Source: Pelodera strongyloides
Lineage: Eukaryota > Nematoda > Chromadorea > Rhabditida > Rhabditidae
Assembly: GCA_036852015.1 (NCBI GenBank)
Contig: JAANDG010000588.1
Span: forward strand, 1-64,000
Direction: 5' to 3'
DNA: 64,000 nucleotides
In this document: in pieces, positions 45,325 to 59,300 of the stretch
Position numbering within the stretch: the stretch's first letter is position 1
Layout of the letters: each line of letters opens with the position of its first letter
The notes under the pieces: model-generated
Told to the model about the DNA's origin: nothing
Databases searched by the model: none
What the model saw: the letters and a program-made list of their open reading frames with translations, nothing else
Program-made: the position numbers and the translations under genes

Positions 45325-48300
45325 GCAATATATGTGGAATTCATAATCTGGACCCTATCGTACACTGTACTCAGCGTTATCTACCGCACGTGTCTCAACG
45401 AGGACCAACAAATGTAAACCATTCAACATTTAGTTGATTTAATCGATGAATGAATCAATATCTATACTATCATCATTTTTTCGGAATCAATAAAGAAAAA
45501 AAAGATTTGTACTATTTGATTTGTATCTTGCTGTTTATTAAAGCGAATGCTAGCCATTTGGAAAATTTGCCTATAATAAGCAAATCCTATGTATCCTATG
45601 CTAATTTTGTACGATCTTCCACGGCAATCGTACAAAATGAGCATAGGATACATAGGATTTGCTTTCATATGCAAATTTTCCAAAGAGGCTAGCATTTCGC
45701 TTTAAAGAATTTTAAATCTCACTATATTTTAGAATCTTTGAAAAAGTCTGCTTATTGGCGTATAAATATGGAGATTTCATACCGATATCCTTCATGTTGG
45801 GTAGGTCACTGGAAGACGAAATAATAACCGAAACCACAGAAAAACCGTTGTTGGCCGGGTTTTCACCGTAAAAAAAACCATTGGGTGACTGGTTAGTGAC
45901 CATATGGTGACCATGTGGTGACCAGTTCACGACGGTGTTCGAGGAAACTTGGTCACGACAAAGTCACCAAATGGGTTGGCCCATGAAAAAACCAGGGCTT
46001 TCCGTGATTCCTCCGTTTCCAACGGTGTTATTGAAGCTTGTGTTATACCGCATTAACTGAATTCTTTCTCAGCCTAACGATTGCGCTAACATAGGGGGTG
46101 TTAGGTTACATACGAGCTCACACTTTTCCACCTTAATTTTCTATGTGTTTCAGGTTTCTTTGTTAATATTGTAATCACTCGGTGGCAGTCGCGTTTTGAT
46201 TCAATCGGCTGGGTTGATGAGTGAGGAATTTTTAAATTATGAATCTTTTACCTTAAGCATCATGGTTCAGTGTTCAAAAAGATTATGACTTGGTAGTTAC
46301 ACTTTTTTTGTACTGCGGAACATGTCATAAGCAAATCTTGAAATTGTACTTTGAACTCCCTTGAATAAAGGGGCACGCACTTGAAGCGAAACAAATTTAA
46401 AAAACAAATTTAGTAGTCACGTACTACAATATTACTGTATTTTTTTATAATCAATAGATCGGTAATTAAATGTAATCTCTGATCGTTTGAGCCTTGCCCT
46501 CGTGACTGCGGCCTACTTGGAAGGTGCAGATGAACGATCACGCATGATGAGAAGAAACATTGCACGGTGAGGATAGTAATCAAAGAAAATCCGAGAAGAA
46601 AGTTGTCCTCTATTTACTTGGTTTAACATCCGGTTTTTAAAAAACGGGTTTTTGGTTAACTGCGCTTCCATGAACTTATGCAAAAGACTAAGCGATACTG
46701 TGCGTTTTTTTAGTCTGATTAGTTTCATTTTGCGTACAACATATTGGGCGTCCAACTGTTTCGAAAACCGGCTCGGGATGACCGCATACATAGCATGACA
46801 ATATCATCATTGTCAGCGTTCAGTGCGAAGTTTAATTGCACATTAAATTTGTTTCCGCTAACCTTCACTGGTAACTGCTACCTTTACATTCATAATTTCA
46901 GTTACCTCTGCCTGCTTCAAGTGCTCGTTTTTCGGACAATTTCCAAAGGAATTAAAAAACGTTTCCCTACTCTAGACACTCTTGTGGCAGCAGGTGGTTC
47001 TTCAAATTAGATTTTTTCCATTCTCACTATGTTAGATCAATGCCTTCTCGTCCAATATATTCGTTCACCTCAGGGTTATGCGACATCGTTTAGCGTCGGC
47101 ATTCAGTGTCAGCGTTCATTGTAAGCGTTTCGTGTCAGCGTTTCGTGTCGGCGTTTAGTGTCAGCGTTTAGTGACAGCGTTTAGCGCCATCATTCAGTGT
47201 CGCGTTCAGTAGCGTTTCAGAGCGTTTCGTGTCAGCGTTTAGTGTCAGCGTTTAGCGTGTCAGCGTTTAGCGCGTCATTATTCAGTGTCAGCGTTCAGTG
47301 TCAGCGTGCAGTGTCAGCGTTCAGTCAGCGTTCAGTGTCAGCGTTCAGCGTTCAGTGTCAGCATTCCGTGTCAGCGTTAGTGTCAGCGTTTAGCGCAGTA
47401 ACGATTTCTTAGTTAGTTGAAAGCGATAAATTCTTTGAAGTAGCTTCGGTACATTATGCTTAATAACCAACGTTCTAGTTTTTAATTCCATGTTTACTTA
47501 GGTTACTTGGAACCGAGTGAGCGCGTGGATATGACCGATACCAAATTTTATGTTCCAATTAAATGGGCGATGGCCATAGTTAGACAAGCGAGAAAAGAGG
47601 GACGAGTGGCCAGTGATCATGCTGTTCAGGATATGTACAAGGTTCTATTTAAGTCTAAGCTCCTCCTAAATAGCCTCCTCCTAAACATCAGCATAAACTA
47701 ATTGTAAGCCTTGGTGTAAGGCTTAGAATTGGTGTAAGGCTGAATTCTTCTCGAGCTAACAATAAGCGTTGGCAGGCTTATATCAAGTCAAATCCTGTTT
47801 CGCAGTTATAAACGGTTTGCAAAGGGTATTTAATTTTTATTATTGTTACCGGTAGGATCTACTAGAGTTATCAACATATAACAAAGCTTTAGCACTACTG
47901 TGACATTCGTGGCAAACTTCTGTCTCTATGGCTTGCCGACTGGGTACCTGTACCACTTGTTTACACACAGGTTTGAGGATAATTTTTTTCCCTAATGAAA
48001 CAATAATAGCCATAACCTATACAAAACTAAATAATTGCCAAACCACAGAAAAACCGTCGTTGGCCCGTCAGTGACTGGTTCGTGACTATTTGGTGACCAG
48101 TTGATGACGGTTTCGATGAAACGTGATCAGCACATGGTCACGAAGTGGTCAACACATGGGCTGGCCGCTGGCCCAAGTAAAAATCAGTGAACCGTCATCA
48201 AATGGGGTTCACCCATTTCCTATTACCTTGCTTTTCATATCTCGTGCTTGTATGGGCTTATGCCGTTTAGTAGAGAACGGTCCTAGTCTTATGTTCTGCC

Positions 48301-51300
48301 TTTTAATTTGTTTAAAAACATTTAGCTTTGAAATAAAAAAATGTAATATGAACCGTTTTTCCTTCAGGTCGTATTCATCTCGGTTCGCTTCTATTTTATT
48401 CTAATGATTCTCGGTCGACAATATATCAATGTGGAGAGAAACCCCAGTAGGGGACCGGTAACACTTTTCAAAGAATACTATTTTCTTTTCGCAATTATGA
48501 CGAGCACAGCGCAGCATCACGAGCCCAGCACAGCACTGCTGCACACCACGCCCAGGCTAATTAAAGATACAAGTTAACTAAGATAAGTAATAGGAAATGA
48601 TAATTAATAAATAGGATAATTAATAAGTTGCTCACTTACTCAACTTGTCAACTATTTCAGCTGGATGCGTATGTTCCCTTCATTTCCATGTTCCAATTCA
48701 TGGTTTTCGTTGGTTGGATGAAAGTCGCCGAGGCTCTTCTGAACCCATTCGGAGAAGACGACGATGACTTTGAGTGCAATTGGGTGATCGATAGAAATTT
48801 ACAGGTTGGTGAGCGCGGCACAAACGCGACGACGCTGAGCGGCGTACTGTGCGACAGGTTTAATAAGCTTCCATGACAAGCACCCCCTATATGCATTTAG
48901 TCATTATTGATCAAGGATTGATCGATGTTTGATCGTTTTATTTATAAATGGATAAAATAGATACAAAAGTCAATTTAGTCATTTTAGTGAGGCAAGGCAC
49001 AACAAACGGACGATGTGTAGTTTGTAGTTCCCTTGGCCTATGCTTAACGCTTTTGTCATTAGCCTACAATATGACCTCCCTAGACCAGGCTTTTTCGGAA
49101 AACTATTATATGAGTTGCTAGGTGGCCATGGCCGTTGTGGACCAACCGACAGCGATACAACCGCCTCTCGTAGTGGACAAGTTTTGGAAAGAAGGCGACA
49201 TCACTCCACTTTACACTCCAGAAACACTTGATCGACCGCAAAATTCACAATTTGGATCAGCCGCGACAAAGTAAGTAGATTCGCTTACATCAAATCATCA
49301 GTTTTTTTGGGATCTAAATATTTATTGAAAACTATGCGCATCCTGCAAACGTGGTTGAGCATCAGTTACCCTAAAGGAAACACGTGTCCACTTTCAATTA
49401 AAGATATTTTTTTCAATACTCATACATATTTTCAGGACATGCGTACTGGGAGCATCATTATGGTGCCAAGGACTTCCGAAAGTTCGGAAACCGTGCTCGA
49501 CTTTTCTTCAAACGTTTGTTTTTTTTGCATTTATTGTTACTGTTGTATAGTGAAATTGTAAATATTGTGTTTACTACGGTAAACTGTCGAGTTTCGGTCG
49601 GGTAGTCGGTCGGGGGTAACTTTTTCCTTATTTCCGGGTGTGCTTCGTTCCCAGCAATGTTTCTCAGATCCTCTTTCTGCGCAAGAAAATTCAGTATATT
49701 TTTATCATACCGTGCTTTGATTCTGTTAGTAGGACTACGCTACGCATGATTCCGTTATTGAGCTCAGCAGGGTCAGGCAGATATACACAGTCAAAGATCC
49801 ACATTCAATTAGTCAAGCAATCAAAAATTGGCTAATTACAGGGTCTTCCTCCGAATGTAATCATTGATCCCAACTATCCGACGTCCATCACTGGCTGGTC
49901 CGCGCGCTTCGGGCTCTGTCCTCCGTAACTGTAAGCAACATTTCCTTCTAACTTCAACAAAACTTATCCTTTTCTTATTTTGGTTCAACCGAAGAGGCGT
50001 CGTTTCGGCATGCAAACTTACCAAACTGTTCAACGCTGCGTGTATGACAATTTCCCAATGTACTGTCTAGGATAACTCAAAGACACATCATTCATTTGTT
50101 TTCTCTTTAAAGCGAAATACCGGCCGGTGTTTTGAAACGCACAAAAAAGGTTAAGGCTAGGACTGTTCTTCAGCCCCGAAGGGGTCCCTGCAGTCCGCTC
50201 TGGTCTACCGAAGTAGTGCGCTCCAGACTAGGTAGGCCCACTTTGATTATGGAATGGTTTGCTAGCCCTGATCCAAGACATACTTATGCTAATTTACCCA
50301 AATTTAGCTCGATTTTTTATTATATTTATGTTCCTTTTGCATACGCTGCATAAGAATGCTGGTCTACTGATGTGTTTCAAACCCGGCCGGTATTTCGAAT
50401 CAAGTTCTTGCGTTGCACCCACACTGCCCCCGGGTCAGCCTCAGCGATGTATCTGATCTAGATAGAACACACATGATTCAGAGTCTCTCACGTTGACTCC
50501 AGTCGAACGACGAGCTCCGACGCCAACACCGTCAGTTACTGGCGGAATAATAAACCACTCATTCCATGACGGTACTGGTATTAATATTTACCCTACGATT
50601 TTGTCCCTTGACGTATGACCCTGGTGCTAAAGTTTTAGCAAACACACGCCCACGATGTTATACAGCATGACATGATTCGTAGGATAGCTGCTGATGAAAA
50701 TATACCGCATGGCGGTTAACGAACATCGGAGTATTTAGTTAAGTAGTATATAATACGTCTTTATTTTAGAAGAATGTGGAACGAGGCGGTGGTTGTGAAT
50801 GGAACTGCACGGCAGAGGAGGTTTGTTTGCATATTTTTGTATGAAATGTTTATTATCATGTTTATGAATCATTAGACTTGTGAATGTAATAAACAGCAAG
50901 AACTTGTTTTCCATTAGTCATAGCGGGCACATTTTTTTCTTGTGGACGATACTTGCTTCTGCAGGTCCAGTGAGCAGGTGTCGGAGAAGAAGCATTTCGA
51001 ATCAGAATGCTGAATCGGTGCAATAAACAACACGTAAGTACTATTTACGATTTGGCTGTTGAGAACCGTAATGTGTATGTATACTGTATACGCATTTCTG
51101 CGCCAAAAAACACATACTACAATTAGACTCCAGTTATAGTATTATTTTAACATTTAGACGCTCGGTTCCGTCGAAGAGGTTTACGAGAGTCCCGATATGC
51201 AGAGGTAAGGAAACTACTACTACTATTCGGTATAGCCATAACCTAAGCGGTTCCAATAATTTGTCACCGGGTGCATTTAGGCAGGGGCCGTAAGGGAGGG

Positions 51301-52354
51301 TCCTAGAACGTATACTGGCAAACTTGGCGTGCATTGGCAAATGCGTCGTGGCGCTCAAAATGCTCGCTTAGGCTCACGATGAGAATGGCGTGCACTATCT
51401 TACCAGTGGTACACCAATTTTTGCAATGTGCTTATTACGTCATTTAGCGACATTTGTGTCGACGATATACGCCATTTTATGGAAGAACCAGTTCCGACAA
51501 ATGAAGCCAAAGCCAGAAGTTCCCACCTTTCAATTTTAAATGGAGAAACAACGTCGGAGGCAAACAACAAGTCATTGAGTGGGGTCAATCTCACATGGGT
51601 AGGCTGATTCCGCATATGAGTCGGTACTAAACGCGCGGTTGTGAGGGCGTATGGCGGTAAGCATAGACAAAATCTGCTTTTCAATACATAAAATCGACAC
51701 TAAAGTTCGTGCAGAAAAGCCCCCTCGAAGACAGGCAGGGAACTAAACCAGGCCCTACCGCAGTTCAGGCCCGCTGCGTGGCGAGTCTCGGTGCATAGCT
51801 TTAGGTTAAACTGTGCATGCAATTGACTAAGATTAACTAAATGTCAAACAACCAAGCTAACCGTGCTTTGACCCAATATAATTAAGGATCTACTATTTCT
51901 ACCGAACCTTACAGTGCAATTCCGTAAAAAACCAAAAACCCCTGCACTCGTTTGTTCTTTGAAAATTTTTGTGTGTAATAAATGAGTGACTGTAATTATT
52001 GGCTTTGGTTTCTATTTTTTTTTAAAGCGAAATGCAGCCCCTTTGGAAAATTTGCATATGATAAGCAAATCCTATGTATCCTATGCTAATTTTGCGCGAT
52101 TGCCGTGGACGATCGCGCAAAATTAGCATAGGATACATAGGATTTGCTTTCATATGCAAAATTTTCCAAAGGGGCTAGCATTTCGCTTAAAAACATGTGT
52201 ATATTACAGCACTAACATCCTCCGTCGCACGTATCCACGTGCACAACGTCGAACTCGTATCCAAGCGAAGAGAAAGGGATTATCATCTGCTTCACTCACA
52301 AATGGAAAAGTGGCCAGAAGTGATAGCACATCAAGCAGTGGAACAACATCATAA
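45325..52354 (+). CDS. Bestrophin-family Ca2+-activated anion channel (core clear, tail tentative)
   Basis: Bestrophins form pentameric plasma-membrane chloride/bicarbonate channels. Core exons: 45325-45413, 45733-45800, 46154-46220, 46492-46566, 46902-46993, 47502-47641, 47856-47970, 48368-48457, 48661-48804, 49122-49270. They give [18 protein letters not shown] (first helix), [11 protein letters not shown] (pore neck, with the family's Ile and two Phe positions kept), [54 protein letters not shown] and DDDDFECNW (the acidic Ca2+ clasp) in family order. The N-terminal exon upstream of 45325 was not found. The 47856-47970 exon is one base too long and breaks frame. Tail candidates are 49436-49513, 49842-49930, 50770-50820, 50965-51033, 51158-51204 and 52210-52354 (basic, Ser/Thr-rich, ending SSSGTTS and a stop), but their phases do not all agree. 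The gene may instead end at 51013. Confidence 0.88.
45538..45706. mobile_element. Palindromic MITE, copy 1 (bestrophin intron)
   Basis: Nearly perfect palindrome: AAAGCGAAATGCTAGCC at one end, GGCTAGCATTTCGCTTTA at the other, inner arms AAATCCTATGTATCCTATGC and GCATAGGATACATAGGATTT. Other copies are at 52024-52190 and about 61160-61316. Confidence 0.92.
45826..45995. repeat. GTGACC-rich interspersed repeat, second bestrophin intron copy
   Basis: ACCACAGAAAAACCGTTGTT, GGTGACCATGTGGTGACCAG and AAATGGGTTGGCCCATG, as in the other copies. Confidence 0.7.
47080..47400. repeat. Minisatellite of GTGTCAGCGTTYAG units
   Basis: About 320 bases of imperfect 11-14 base units (GTGTCAGCGTTCA, GTGTCAGCGTTTA). 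It is in the bestrophin intron between exons 46902-46993 and 47502-47641. Confidence 0.92.
48042..48215. repeat. GTGACC-rich interspersed repeat, bestrophin intron copy
   Basis: Contains ACCACAGAAAAACCGTCGTT, GTGACTATTTGGTGACCAGT and ACATGGGCTGGCC, matching the copy at 45826-45995. Confidence 0.7.
50108..50398. mobile_element. Inverted-repeat element with AAAGCGAAATACCGGCCGGT ends
   Basis: Left end AAAGCGAAATACCGGCCGGT then TTTTGAAACGCA; right end TGTGTTTCAAACCCGGCCGG then TATTTCG. Related copy at 58606-58772 and fragment at 20566-20624. Confidence 0.8.
52024..52190. mobile_element. Palindromic MITE, copy 2
   Basis: Same ends and inner arms as 45538-45706; the centre reads TTTTGCGCGATTGCCGTGG. 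It lies just before the candidate last bestrophin exon. Confidence 0.92.
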
Positions 52355-53349
52355 TTTTTATTTAAAGCGGTATGGCACGTTGTTATTGAAAAGTGCGATG
52401 GACATATACATACCCGCGCTTTATATCAAAATTGAGTTGCATAACGTTTGATACAGCCCACGCTTCATATTCATAACAACGAGCTCTAACAGAATGTTTT
52501 TTATAGTTATTTTCCATGTTTCCATCATTTTTGTCGTTATTTTCCACACATATCAACTAAAGATGTGACTCTCCTCTGTATTGACATGTTGATAATAATA
52601 CCAGTGTCGGAAATTAAATAGTCAGAATATTGCCTTTGTTTCAGTCCAATTTTGAGCACTGTAAGCAATTAGCATACACTCCAATGTTTATCAAACTAGT
52701 TTATTGCATTAACTAAATAATAATATCATAAAAAGTTAATTAAGTATAGTAACAGATAATGGATGACCACCATCCATAAAACTTTGGAATTCCCATATAG
52801 TTCAGTTTTAATAGACCATAAAAACATTTGAATAAGATCAATAGCAATTATGTAAGAAAATCCCCAGAAGAAAAATATAAAACGAGGCACTAGGCACACT
52901 ATTATACTATTTAATGACAGTCGATCTTAGATTCGTAATTTATATTCTTATTTAAATAAGCGCAATATCAGCTATATGTACACTCACACTGATAACCTAC
53001 TGACTAATAGAGCAAACTGGTGCAAATGTCTAAATAGAGTAAAAATGAATAGACAATAAAACGGGCTCAATCACACTACATAAAGAATAGAATAAAGAAC
53101 AAAGCGCAAACCGTAGGCGGTGAATTTAGCAATAGCAATTTAATTTAATTAACAAGAACACTGCTTACTAACTTAAAATCGTCAAACCGCAAAACATTAT
53201 TCGGAAATGGCCGAAAATCGAAACCTACCATCTCTGACACAATCTCTTTTCGGTCAATTTCTAAGCAATAGCCAAAACGCTCAGCATTTTCCCTCATGTT
53301 ATTAATTATTAATCAATAAGTATCAAAATTACAAATCCCTTCTCTCTTC
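52355..53349. other. Convergent intergenic region between the bestrophin tail and the RBM15-like gene
   Basis: AT-rich, with no exon recognised. The two flanking genes converge here, so it should carry both 3' ends; several TTTATT (AATAAA on the minus strand) copies occur, but none stands out. Confidence 0.5.
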
Positions 53350-56300
53350 TCACTTCGGTTCCGGAGACACATTTGTCGATGTCGTTGGCTTCGGTCCAAG
53401 GATGAATAGTAGATAGGGAGCCGCAGCAGTCATCACCTTCAAGTGTTTGCAAATTATTATTATTATTATTTATTAAATAACACGAGGTGTGCATCAAAAA
53501 TAATATGATGAAGAGAAAGCAATGTAGGTATAACGAAACCATTTGTACTGTAGTCGATTAGATGTTGATCTTCTACTTTATTTTTTTTTCTTTAGAGTTT
53601 ACTAGACTCTTAGAAAGAGACGATGTAATTGTAATTATTCAATATTTTTATACTCAAGGATGGAATAATAAAAACGAACAGAATTCACCAAAATATACCC
53701 CCCCCCCAAATAGGTATTAATGATATAAGTGATACTGACCTTTATATTCGACGCAAAGTGTTGCATTAGGGTGGATGTCATCTCCGAGTGTGGGAAGATG
53801 TACAGAATACCTTCGGGTACTGTAACCACGCCTACAATGGGAAGATATTACGGTGTACGGTGTTGAATTATAGCACTATATATACACAACGACACTGTAA
53901 ATGCAGTGGGGAGCCTAAGCTTTTAAGTAAATAGCCTGAAAACAACTTTTTAAATATGTCTCGGATGAACCTTTGTTGTATTTAATAAATAAATAAAATC
54001 GTATAGTGTATCTGGATTACATGATCACATGATCAATAAGACGCTACACATCTAACGAAATCAAGAGGGATTTATGGGCTGAAGCGCCCACGCAAATACG
54101 CATGTATCGCACATTATAGAAACGCAGACCTAGTAACCATCGAGCTTCATTGCTTGCTAAACCCTAAACCCTAAGATACCCAATATCCTAACTCTAACAA
54201 GCACGAACTGCCAATAATAAAATACAATAAATAATCGCACCTGCGCATCCTTTACCATCAAATAGTTGACAAATGGTTTCAGATCCTCCTCCACTCTTCC
54301 AATCTAAAAAACGACGGGGTAAAAAATTTTTTAAAATGTTTACTATAATGACTGGTACATCTACGTTCTTCAGCGCCCCTAGCACCGCCCGGATATCGCT
54401 ACCCGCCACTAGCACCGCCCGACACGCCCCTTTAGCCGCCCCTAGCGCCGCCCGACCACGCCCACAAGCATCGAAACCGTTCCGCATGTGGAAAGAAGTA
54501 TACTAGATCAATGCTGACACGATACTAGTAAATCTCTATTGTATACTAAAAAAACTTGGAAAATTTTTCCCGGATTTTGTGAATTTCTTTGTTTTTCATA
54601 AATGTTTTCCTTAGTTTGTGTTGTTGTTGTAAGTGGACCAATTTGCTACTTTTATCTTTTCTCTCTTTACATGGCTTACATGACGTTCGGAACTCAAATA
54701 TTGAGGCCTGTTGCTCCCGACCGTTCATGCATATAATGCGTTCTCCACCAGTGACTAATTTAATATTTTTGTTTATTTATTGGTTATCTTTATACAATTA
54801 CTTCCAGTATTGACGTCTTCTTGACTCGGCAAGCGGAAAGATGTCTGTAAACCAGTTTAATCGACCGATGGGTGAAGTCTCCGCTTCCAGATGATAACTA
54901 GACAAGGCAGGTTATTTTGCGTTATTTTTCAACTCAATACGTTTATTGTTTTGGGAGTTGAAAGTGAGATTCAAGGCGTCGTGTTGGTTCATTGTTGAGT
55001 GTTGCTGTTATTTATAACTGTATATCGCCTACATTTTAGATGACTTCCCTGGCACGGCGGTGAACCTCTGACACAAAAGGGAGTGGAGCAAGAAGCGAAG
55101 CTAACTGTTCTGTGATTACAGTCCTACCGGATAATTGTGTGCAATGTTTTTTACCGTGCTTTTTGCTTTTTGAATAAAGTTTTTCTTTGCCAATTTCTCC
55201 TTATTTGTGATGTATTTGTGGTATTTGTGTTGTAATTTGTTACCGTAATTGAGGTGGTATTGTAGTGGTGACGCTATTTGTGGCTAGAATATGCATTATA
55301 AATCATGGGTGCCTACCGTAGTTGCTACACTATTTGTAATGTGGCTCCTCGCAACGCGTCCGCTCGCGTTGCTACCCGCCCCTAGCGCCGCTTGGCTACC
55401 CGCCCCTGGCGTCTCCGTTCACTCGCTAGGGGCGGGTAGCCGGGCGTCGCCCGGGGCGGTGGACTTTCAGAGATATGTACATAGACACGAAACTCTTGAA
55501 ACTAACAAATACTAATAAAACTACAGTTTGTAGTTTGTAGTTAAACAAAAACTTACTCCAACCATCACTGCGAGCTGCTTCACAGGCGAATTCAACAATT
55601 TATCCTTCAGCTGCTCTTGAGTGGATAGTGCCAGACTGAATAAAAAAAAGTTCAACAGGGTTGAGGGCAGGCTTGATCTGTTTACTACTATAAACTTCAG
55701 TTAGTCGACCCTTTGACTTTGATCTTTACACGTATCAGCCTCAGCATAACACCCCATACTCTTCTATAATTTCACATCATTTAAGATGCTCTTCCCATAT
55801 TTATATAATGCTTGCTCGATTTCTCCAATGGATTAATGGATAGCCAATTTTGCTAACCGAACCGTGTAAAAGTAAGTGTTGAGATATCAGAATATATGCA
55901 AAATGCGATTGTGATGCAATATCAAAAAATAATACCGTTGGGTAACATGAAGCTTCAGTGCGTTTCCATCATCGTCACGTAAAACAGTTTGCAACATCTT
56001 CTCACTGCCGGCCACACGATAAAGTCGCACAGAGTACTCCGTCTTCTTGAGTAATAACTAAAAATGCATATTTGACCTTACGCTATGCGCTAACTTATCG
56101 TAGCATTCAAAACAAAGGTAAAATATCCTAGCAATTCAAAAAAAGGTAACATTTCAACAGTACGAAAAACTTTGCAACAAGTGCAGAACACATCACCAGC
56201 TTACATGTATATACGCACTTCATTACTAGATTGAAAAACACCATAGATCGCAAACGCTTTCTGTTGGGTGTATTGAAAGACAAACGTGTACGTAATACAT

Positions 56301-59300
56301 TTCATATGTTCCCAATAATCTATAATCAATATTATATTATAAGTATAAAAAAACACAAACTCACGTGTCCCTGCCATGTGTGTGCGAACTCTTCCTCCAA
56401 GTCCTCCTTGCTTCTGATCAGTTTTCCCTTAATTGGTGGTCCTCCGGACATTGGTGATCCGGCACGCTTCCTGCCCGACGACATCAAAGAGCTGCCCGAG
56501 TCTTTCTCCTCTCTGCAACACTTTTTTTTATCATCCACAATTCATGGCATAAACTCGCTGACGAACTGACTGACCGCCGAAACCACCATCCGAATTCGAA
56601 TACTGCATAAATTTGGATGGTGGTCTTGAGCTCGTAACCACGGTCGCGAGTTTTATGCCCTGCCACAATTTCTGAGTTTACTAGAAAAGCGCCATGTTTC
56701 ACACATCACATATTTGCAAAGGTAGAACCATAGTCGGTAATAACGCTAATAACTCAGCCGCAATTCAATCCAGGTCATTTTGAATACTGTCAACGTGCAT
56801 CTGTTTTGAAAAAAGCGCCGAATTGAATGCAAATCGACAACTCACTTGGCATAATCCACTTGAATGAAATTGTCGCCGAATGCAAAATCCTTCATTGCAC
56901 GGCAAGCATCCGATGCGGCACTAGTGTCCGCGAAAAGAATGAATGCATGATCGCCACCTTCCTGGAAAGGGTCACAGTCAATAAATTGAAGAAATATTAA
57001 TAAAATGTTATACACAAACCTCCAAGTACCAAGATAAAGTACAGTAATATGCAAGGTACCAAGTACGAACATTTGCGCAAACATAACTAGGCATACGGTA
57101 TACACATAATCTAAAACTACCTCATATTCCAGTTTGTCTATCAGTCCATATCTATCAAATTCTTTGGTTAGATCGTCCGATGTACACCAAGGACCGAGAC
57201 CTCCCACCCACAGACGACGAGACACCTGAAACTTTTTACATACAATAAAGGTACCGAAACATTGCATACTGAAGGTTCTGACCCACGTACCAATACCAAT
57301 TTTCCTGCGAGTTATGAGAAAGCTATATATGTATAATTATTGCAAAATCATGGCTGCACAATCTGCTTGGCATAATGTGCAAAACTGAAGTAAACAGTTA
57401 GCAATTTTCAAAACAAGTTCCTCGTCCTCGGAAATCATCAGCCAAGTCAGTAAGAGACAAATCACAACGCCACCCACACGGAGAAATTTCAAAAAAGAGA
57501 GTTGATCCAAGGTCCAAGCTCTACGTGTCTACGCCTCTACGCCATACAAAAAAAACATAAACAGACCTGACTCTTGCCATATCCTATTTTGCACTTCGGG
57601 CCACCGGGTCTAATCGCTCTTTCGTGCTCCGAGTGCTTGGCAGAGATCGCCTGATCGATCGTCTGCAAACAGTTATCGGTTTACTTCATAACATGACAAA
57701 GTAAAAATATGAAGAACTACTTTCAAATTCTATTATTCTCCCACACTACTAGAGCTAGACGGTTGATACTATCACACAATGTGACATAGGTACAACGCAT
57801 ACAAGGTGGGCGATATTGTGATATAGGTAAAAGAATAAAAAATGGGTCAAGTGCAACTCTAGGTAAAGTGGTAAAGTGTGTAGTAGTAGCAGTAGCTAGA
57901 CCGCCACAAGACAGCGTAAAACCTACAGAAAATAGCACAAAAGCATATGCCGCATTTGTATTCTCTGGGTTCTTGATATCGATATCCTCAATCCTTCCGT
58001 GTCGATCAAATACCTAAAACAGGAAGATCAGAGGCCATATTCGCCACTCAATTCCCCATGGGGAATTCCCCGTCTTTTTATCTGCGTGTCTCACATAAGA
58101 ATACTATTTTCTGTTCCCAGGGACAGGGAATATTTCCCCAAGGAAATCAGAGTGGTTAATATGGCCCCTGTATTTCTCCATTTGTTGGGTTTGCGATGCC
58201 CTCGGGCCTCGGGCCAAACAAAACAAGGGCGTTCCGATAGGTTAGTGGGGGTTGGTTTGGTAATTCACACGGGTCCGAAACCGAAACTTATACGAGGATA
58301 TTTCGCGTCATGTAATACGTAATGATCAAAGCTAAGTAAAGTTATATCCGAAAACTTTAAAATTGACCGCTCATAAATAAAAACGGACTGGCACCTGGCA
58401 CGTGCCCGTGCCGCAAATGGCAAGCGTAAATACTTTTTGTATCAAGAAAAAAAAACGAAACGAAACCAATGGCCTACCCTTCTGATCTCGTTCTCCCTAA
58501 TATCTACCGGCATATTTCCCACAAAGAGAGTTCTCGTTGCCTCCTGATCATCTTCTTTCAGTCTATAATAAAGGTTTATTGTAAAACGCAAGAAAGGAAA
58601 GCATTAAAGCGAAATACCAGCCGGTTTTTGAAACGCATCGAGTACAGCAGCATTCTTATGCAACATATGCAAAATGAACATAAATTAGAATAAAAATCGA
58701 GCAAATAAGCCTAAATATGTGAGAATTCAGTTGTCCGCGATGCGTCTCAAAAACCGGCCGGTATTTCGCTTGAATAACATAACGAACGAAAGATTCCAAG
58801 TCCTCGACTACGTAAGTACGTAGTGGTGGTGTCAATACTTACGTGGCGCGGCGTAAATCTACTTCTTGTTAACACTTACCTAAACGTTGGTGGCCCTCCC
58901 GCGTGCTCCTTTCTACGATAGTTTGGAGGCGAATCACGACGGTTGGGCGGACTACGACGATCGCCACCCTAAAAGGAAAGAAAAAAATTAACTGTCCTTA
59001 TTGTTCCATTTACATCCAATAATAAAACGAGCTGAAACATCATAAACCATTCAAAGTTGGTTAAACAGTTAAACTATTCACTCTCGTTTCGCATAAGTGT
59101 CAAAACCTTCATAAAATCAGTCAAGTTTACTTTTACTTTTAGAATAGTTTTCAAAGAGTTTTATGGATAAGTAAATGCCGAAACTATCCTCGGATGTACA
59201 TCTTGTTGTGTGTTTAATAAATAAACCTAGGACATGAGGACACCTAGGGGAAAATATGTTAGGTTATCAAGTTGTTATTGTATAACTGAATTTGAATTTC

